This document shows positions 60,151 to 64,000 of a stretch of 64,000 nt of DNA, piece after piece. The stretch is taken from positions 57,486 to 121,485 of the forward strand of contig NZ_JZDQ02000017.1 in NCBI RefSeq assembly GCF_000960475.2, given 5' to 3'. Source of the DNA: Nocardioides luteus. GTDB lineage: Bacteria > Actinomycetota > Actinomycetes > Propionibacteriales > Nocardioidaceae. The translations under genes and the position numbers were made by a program. Position 1 is the stretch's first letter; each line of letters begins with the position of its first letter. The notes beneath the pieces were generated by a model. The model searched no databases and was not told the DNA's origin. It saw nothing but the letters and a program-made list of their open reading frames with translations.

Positions 60151-62515
60151 ACCGCGTCCCAACCGCGTCCGGACGCGGCGGCTCCTCGCTGTCCTGACGC
60201 CGGGCGAGCATCTGGAGGAGACGGTCGCCCTCGACGTCGAGGTCGGGCAGGATCCGGTCCAGCCAGCGAGGCATCCACCAGGCCTTGTCGCCGAACAGCG
60301 CCATCAGCGCCGGGGTCAGCGTGATCCGCACCAGGAACGCGTCGATGAGGATGCCGGTCGCGAGCGCGAAGCCGATCTGCTTGATCATCACGTCGTGGGT
60401 GAAGATGAAGCCGGCGAAGACCGACACCATGATCACCGCGGCCGCGACGACCACCCGGCTGGCCTGGTCGAAGCCGTGCACCACGCTCGCCTTGCCGTGG
60501 TAGCCGTGAACGTAGGACTCCCGCATCGAGGAGACCAGGAACACCTGGTAGTCCATCGCCAGTCCGTACAGGATGCCGGTGACGATGACCGGGATGAAGC
60601 TCATCAACGGTCCACCGGTGTCGATGCCCACTAGCCAGCCGAGCCAGCCCCAGGAGAACACCGCGGTGGTCACCCCGAAGGTGGCCAGGATGCTGAGCAG
60701 GAACCCGACGGTCGCCTGGATGGGCACGACGATGGACCGGAAGACCACCAGCAGGATCAGCAGCGACAGGCCGACGATGACGGCCAGGTAGACCGGCACG
60801 ACCTCGGCGAGCCGGTCGGACATGTCGATGCCGATCGCGGTGAAGCCCGTGACACCGACCACGACGTCGTACTCCTGCGCCATGGACGAGGTCGGAGCCC
60901 GCAGCGCCTGAACTAGGTCGGCGGTGGCGTCGTCGTCGGGGCCGGAGGTGGGGATGACGCTGAGCACGGCCATCGCGCCGTCCTTGCTGGTGCCGACCGG
61001 CATCGCGGCCACGATGTCGTCGCGTTGCTGCAGCTGCTGGGTGACCGCGCCGAGGGTCTGTGGGTCGACGGCAGTGCCCTCGGCGGATTCGACGGTCACC
61101 AGCAGCGGGCCGTTGAAGCCCTCGCCGAAGCCTCGGGTGACGGCCTCGTAGCTCTGCCGGGCGGCGGTGTCGGTGTTGGCGGTCGCACCGGTCGGCAGGC
61201 CCAGGTCCATGCTCGCCGCGGGGATCGCACCCAGGCCGAGGACGGCGACGATGCCAACGATCACCGGCCAGCGGAACCGCACCACGGCCTTGACCCAGTG
61301 GTCGGCGACGCTGTGGGTCTCTTCCTCGCGCTTGGTGAGCCCCTTCTGGCGGGCCTTGGCCGAGACGATCCGCTCGCCGATGAGTCCCAGCAGGGCCGGC
61401 AGCAGGGTCAGTGCGATGAGGACGGCGAGCAGCACCGTGCTCGCCGCCACCAGTGCCATCGTGGTGAGCAGCGAGATCCCGATGACGGTGAGCGCGACCA
61501 GCGCCACGATCACGGTCAGGCCGGCGAAGAACACCGCGCTGCCGGCGGTCCCGACCGCTCGGCCGGCGGCCTCACGGGCCGCCAAGCCGCGGTCGATGAT
61601 CAGCCGCCGTTGCCGGTTGACCACGAACAGTGCGTAGTCGATGCCCACGGCCAGGCCGATCATCAACGCCAGCACCGGGGTGGCACTGTTCATCTCCACC
61701 GACGTCGACAGCACGAAGGCCGTACCGACGCCGATGCCAACGCCTACGAGTGCCGTGACCAACGGTAGTCCCGCGGCAACCAGCGACCCGAGTGTCAGCA
61801 CCAGCACCACCGCAGCGACCGCGAGGCCGACGACCTCCGCCGGGCCGACCGGGATCTCGATAGCCTTCAGCGACTCACTGGGCAGCACCCGCAGACCAGT
61901 GCCATCCTCCTCGGCGTCCTTGACCACCTCGAGAACGGCGGAGACCTCCTCGTCGGTCAGCGACGTCGAGGGGACGGTGAACTGGAACTGGAACAGCGCC
62001 ACCGGAGCCTGCGTGGAGACCAGCACACCCGGGACCGGGGTGCCGTCGACGACCAGCGGCTGGTACTGCGGCTGCTCCGCACCCGGCCGGGTAGGCCTCT
62101 GCTGGGCATCCGCACCTGGGGCGGCTGGCTCGGCGGCGGGCTGGTCCGGGCCAGGAGCACCCGGCTGCCCCAGCGCATTGACCAGGTCGGCGGGGTTGAC
62201 GACCTGCTCCAGGGCGTAGACCTCCTGCACCGTTTCGGCGATGGCGGCCATCCGCTCCGGTGTGTCCAACCGCTGGCCGTCGGGCACAGTGAAGACCACG
62301 CTGGCCTGACCGCCCGAGGCCTCCGGCAACTCGTCGATGACCCGGTCCAGGACCTGCTGGGCCTCGGTGTTGTCGATCTTCATCTCCGAGGTGACCTTGA
62401 CCCCGTTGACCACCAGGGCGCTCACCACCGCGGCGAGCACCAGCACCCACCCGAGGATGAACGGCCAGGGCCTGCCGTAGGCCCCTCGGCCGAGGCGGTA
62501 CAGGAACGTGGACAT
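60149..62515 (-). CDS. MMPL/RND-type membrane exporter
   Basis: 788 residues, two halves each with one plus five membrane helices around a large extracytoplasmic loop. First loop has a Pro/Ala/Gln-rich insert (about 120-150). GLAVGIDYALFVVNRQRR and GILYGLAMDYQVFLVSSMRE carry the conserved Asp-Tyr pairs used for proton relay. MMPL proteins export lipids or drugs by proton motive force. GAGGAG 6 nt before ATG. Downstream of its own TetR gene (33 bp), so probably autoregulated. Confidence 0.95.
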   Translation of the reverse strand: MSTFLYRLGRGAYGRPWPFILGWVLVLAAVVSALVVNGVKVTSEMKIDNTEAQQVLDRVIDELPEASGGQASVVFTVPDGQRLDTPERMAAIAETVQEVYALEQVVNPADLVNALGQPGAPGPDQPAAEPAAPGADAQQRPTRPGAEQPQYQPLVVDGTPVPGVLVSTQAPVALFQFQFTVPSTSLTDEEVSAVLEVVKDAEEDGTGLRVLPSESLKAIEIPVGPAEVVGLAVAAVVLVLTLGSLVAAGLPLVTALVGVGIGVGTAFVLSTSVEMNSATPVLALMIGLAVGIDYALFVVNRQRRLIIDRGLAAREAAGRAVGTAGSAVFFAGLTVIVALVALTVIGISLLTTMALVAASTVLLAVLIALTLLPALLGLIGERIVSAKARQKGLTKREEETHSVADHWVKAVVRFRWPVIVGIVAVLGLGAIPAASMDLGLPTGATANTDTAARQSYEAVTRGFGEGFNGPLLVTVESAEGTAVDPQTLGAVTQQLQQRDDIVAAMPVGTSKDGAMAVLSVIPTSGPDDDATADLVQALRAPTSSMAQEYDVVVGVTGFTAIGIDMSDRLAEVVPVYLAVIVGLSLLILLVVFRSIVVPIQATVGFLLSILATFGVTTAVFSWGWLGWLVGIDTGGPLMSFIPVIVTGILYGLAMDYQVFLVSSMRESYVHGYHGKASVVHGFDQASRVVVAAAVIMVSVFAGFIFTHDVMIKQIGFALATGILIDAFLVRITLTPALMALFGDKAWWMPRWLDRILPDLDVEGDRLLQMLARRQDSEEPPRPDAVGTR

Positions 62516-62548
62516 GCGGTTCTCCTCAGACGGTAAAGGCTGCGCGGG

Positions 62549-63154
62549 TCAGAAGCCGGAACGAAGATGCTTGAAGGCGACGTCGAGGAACTGGTCGAAC
62601 TCCAGCGACCCGGGGCCCGATGACGTGTCCCCTGGCAGGCGGACGTCGACCAACCCCTCGAGCGCCGACGAGACCATGCCGTAGAGCGCCCCGAAGAGCA
62701 GCGAGACGTAGGTCGGCGGGTACCGATCGGCCGCCACCAAGCGCAGCCGCTGCTCAGCCTCTAGCCGCATCCGGTGCTGGACGTGGTGGACGTACGGTTC
62801 GAGTGACGGGAACTCTCGGGAGAGCCGGATGACCTCCCGCATCCGTGAAAGGGTTTCCGTGGTCAGCTGCAGCCGCAGTACGGCGTGGATCGCGTCGAGC
62901 AACGGGACGTCACTCGAAACGTCCTCAAGGGCGCTCACCGCCGCATCGATGCCCGAGTACGCCACCGAGGCGACCGCTGCCTCCTTGCAGGAGTAGTGGT
63001 TGGCGAACGTGCGGCGTGAGTACCCCGCCCGCTCCACCACGTCGTCGATCACGAAGCCGTCCAGACCACGCGCCTTTGCCAGGTCAAAGGCGGCCTCGGC
63101 GAGCGCCTGTGCTGTCGCCTCACGCTTCATCTCACGCAGTCCGGGTCGTGACAC
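62549..63154 (-). CDS. TetR family regulator of the MMPL operon
   Basis: 201 residues from GTG 63154 (SRPGLREMKREATAQAL, the usual TetR opening). HTH about 10-55 with VIDDVVERAGYSRRTFANHYSCKEAAV. Helical effector domain after. Transcribed into the MMPL gene. Upstream inverted repeats TTGCC/GGCAA probably form its operator. Confidence 0.92.
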   Translation of the reverse strand: MSRPGLREMKREATAQALAEAAFDLAKARGLDGFVIDDVVERAGYSRRTFANHYSCKEAAVASVAYSGIDAAVSALEDVSSDVPLLDAIHAVLRLQLTTETLSRMREVIRLSREFPSLEPYVHHVQHRMRLEAEQRLRLVAADRYPPTYVSLLFGALYGMVSSALEGLVDVRLPGDTSSGPGSLEFDQFLDVAFKHLRSGF

Positions 63155-63174
63155 GCACCAAGCGTGGCAGATTG

Positions 63175-63189
63175 TTGCCCAAACGGCAA
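63175..63189. promoter_or_regulatory. Operator candidate of the TetR-MMPL operon
   Basis: TTGCC-CAAAC-GGCAA is a perfect 5-bp inverted repeat with a 5-nt spacer, 20 bp upstream of the TetR start; a related CCCAACGGGCAA follows at about 63196-63207, giving a tandem site. Confidence 0.5.
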
Positions 63190-63309
63190 AATGACCCAAC
63201 GGGCAACCTAGTCGAACACAAGTCAGAATGTGATCTCGGATAGGGCGTCCTTGGCTGCGAAGAAGGGTTGCGTGCACCCACCCCGAAGCTGGCGTCCATG
63301 CGTTCGAGC

Positions 63310-63480
63310 GCCGTGTCGAACGTCGCACGGATAGTGGAGGCGGCACGCCGCCTCTTCGCCACCGGCGACGGCACTGGGACGCTCACCGCGGCGCCCGAGA
63401 GGCTGGCATCGGGGTCGCGACGCTCGGTTCAGGAGCGCTCCTGGCGAGACTCTCGAACCTCTCTATGCGGGCGCGTCGAT
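63310..63480 (+). pseudogene. Remnant of a TetR-type HTH gene
   Basis: Frame text VARIVEAARRLFATGDGTGTL matches the first helices of TetR proteins; after a frame change EAGIGVATLGSGALLARLSNL matches the recognition helix region (A-G-I-G-V-A-T-L). No start codon in a good context and stops follow. The flanking 63190-63744 contains no intact gene. Confidence 0.5.
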
Positions 63481-63744
63481 GATAGAGCCGTGGGTCGCGG
63501 AACGCCTGGGGATGGGTCGACCGAAAAGCCCGGCCTGGCGCGGCAAGGACGTAGCGTCACTTCGCATGGGCGATGCACCCAGACGACGGGCGACGGGCAA
63601 TGGAGTTCTCGGCGAGGTTCCGTAACGGAAGTTTCCGATGACGCCATGCTGATCGCTGCTCATCACAACGAGGCCGACGATCCCGCGGCCAACGAGAAGC
63701 CCCAGGCCGGCGGGTCTGGCCCTCGGTCACGGCGGTTCCAGTTC

Positions 63745-64000
63745 TCAGGCACCAACGCCAGATGTGGCGCGCACCGCATCCGGCCGGAACGATCCGGGCG
63801 GCGGGGTGACACCGTTCTCACGGCACCACGCACCCGGCGGACGCTGGTACTTACGAGGAATGCCGTTGGACGGCTCGAGCTGCATCGGGATCGGCGGCAA
63901 CGGCGGCAGACCCATGTCCTTCTCCGCAGCCAGCTCGTCGGCGTCCTTCTCCTCCGACATCCCGATCGGGCCGATCGTCTGAGCGTTCAGGAACTGCCGC
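63745..64000 (-). CDS. Unknown proline-rich C-terminal fragment, runs off the window
   Basis: The minus-strand frame is open from the window edge to a stop at 63745 (85 codons). It reads RQFLNAQTIGPIG, then MSEEKDADELAAEKDMGLPPL, PMQLEPSNGIPRKYQ and GAWCRENGVTPPPGSFRPD. Codon use is coding-like (G/C in most third positions). Family not recognised; ATG 63960 could also be the start of a 71-residue protein. Confidence 0.5.
   Translation of the reverse strand, partial: RQFLNAQTIGPIGMSEEKDADELAAEKDMGLPPLPPIPMQLEPSNGIPRKYQRPPGAWCRENGVTPPPGSFRPDAVRATSGVGA

Overview
The window is high-GC DNA (roughly 70 %) with densely packed genes. The family content (two-domain PIN-PhoH, short-chain UppS, GlpX as fructose bisphosphatase, NDMA-type alcohol dehydrogenase, CtaG, DUF1707 and DUF4245 proteins, many leaderless genes with TANNNT -10 boxes) points to an actinobacterium, most likely a Nocardioides-like member of the Nocardioidaceae. 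That placement is inferred from protein style; no rRNA or tRNA gene is visible.

Layout. 0-3.7 kb: a cut YciO/Sua5-like gene, ispH, xseA-xseB and a DUF4245 membrane protein, with two unusual repeat tracts around xseAB. 3.8-6.5 kb: molybdate uptake (HTH-TOBE regulator, modA, modB, a short modC). 6.5-7.5 kb: glpX. 7.8-10.9 kb: a four-gene translationally coupled operon (unknown protein, WXG100-like small helical protein, large DUF1023-type hydrolase, lipoprotein). 10.9-13.5 kb: alpha/beta hydrolase, TetR, CtaG. 13.5-18 kb: MsiK/UgpC-type ATPase, sulfatase, two DUF1707 paralogues. 18-24 kb: thiamine operon thiE-thiO-thiS-thiG-thiE2-thiD-thiC behind a TPP riboswitch. 24-29 kb: AcoR-like regulator and NDMA-dependent alcohol dehydrogenase, class I fumarase, small genes. 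29-36 kb: GNAT, DUF559-like protein, band-7/NfeD pair, SDR with DUF6328, aminopropyltransferase-like protein, fumC. 35.8-42.2 kb: transglycosylase-like secreted protein, phoH, uppS, trhA, MFS, ArsR. 42.3-52.3 kb: amino-acid permease, tannase-family esterase, a five-gene branched-chain-type ABC transporter and a GAF-PucR regulator, possibly one catabolic unit. 52.4-54.4 kb: DUF255 thioredoxin-like protein.

From 54.5 kb to the end the style changes: a tyrosine recombinase with nearby repeated boxes, then P450/TetR, an orphan small protein, HxlR/DoxX, a frame-shifted DUF5519 gene, an MMPL exporter with its TetR, a decayed TetR fragment and an unknown partial gene. Genes are sparser here, intergenic regions longer and pseudogenes present, so this is probably the left part of an integrated island.

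Main points for follow-up: the coupled WXG-like/DUF1023/lipoprotein operon; small palindromic elements that have become part of the coding sequence of two thiamine genes; 21-nt tandem repeats behind xseB; 17 genes with a -10 box 6-8 nt before the start codon; and the TOBE domain sitting in the HTH protein rather than in ModC.
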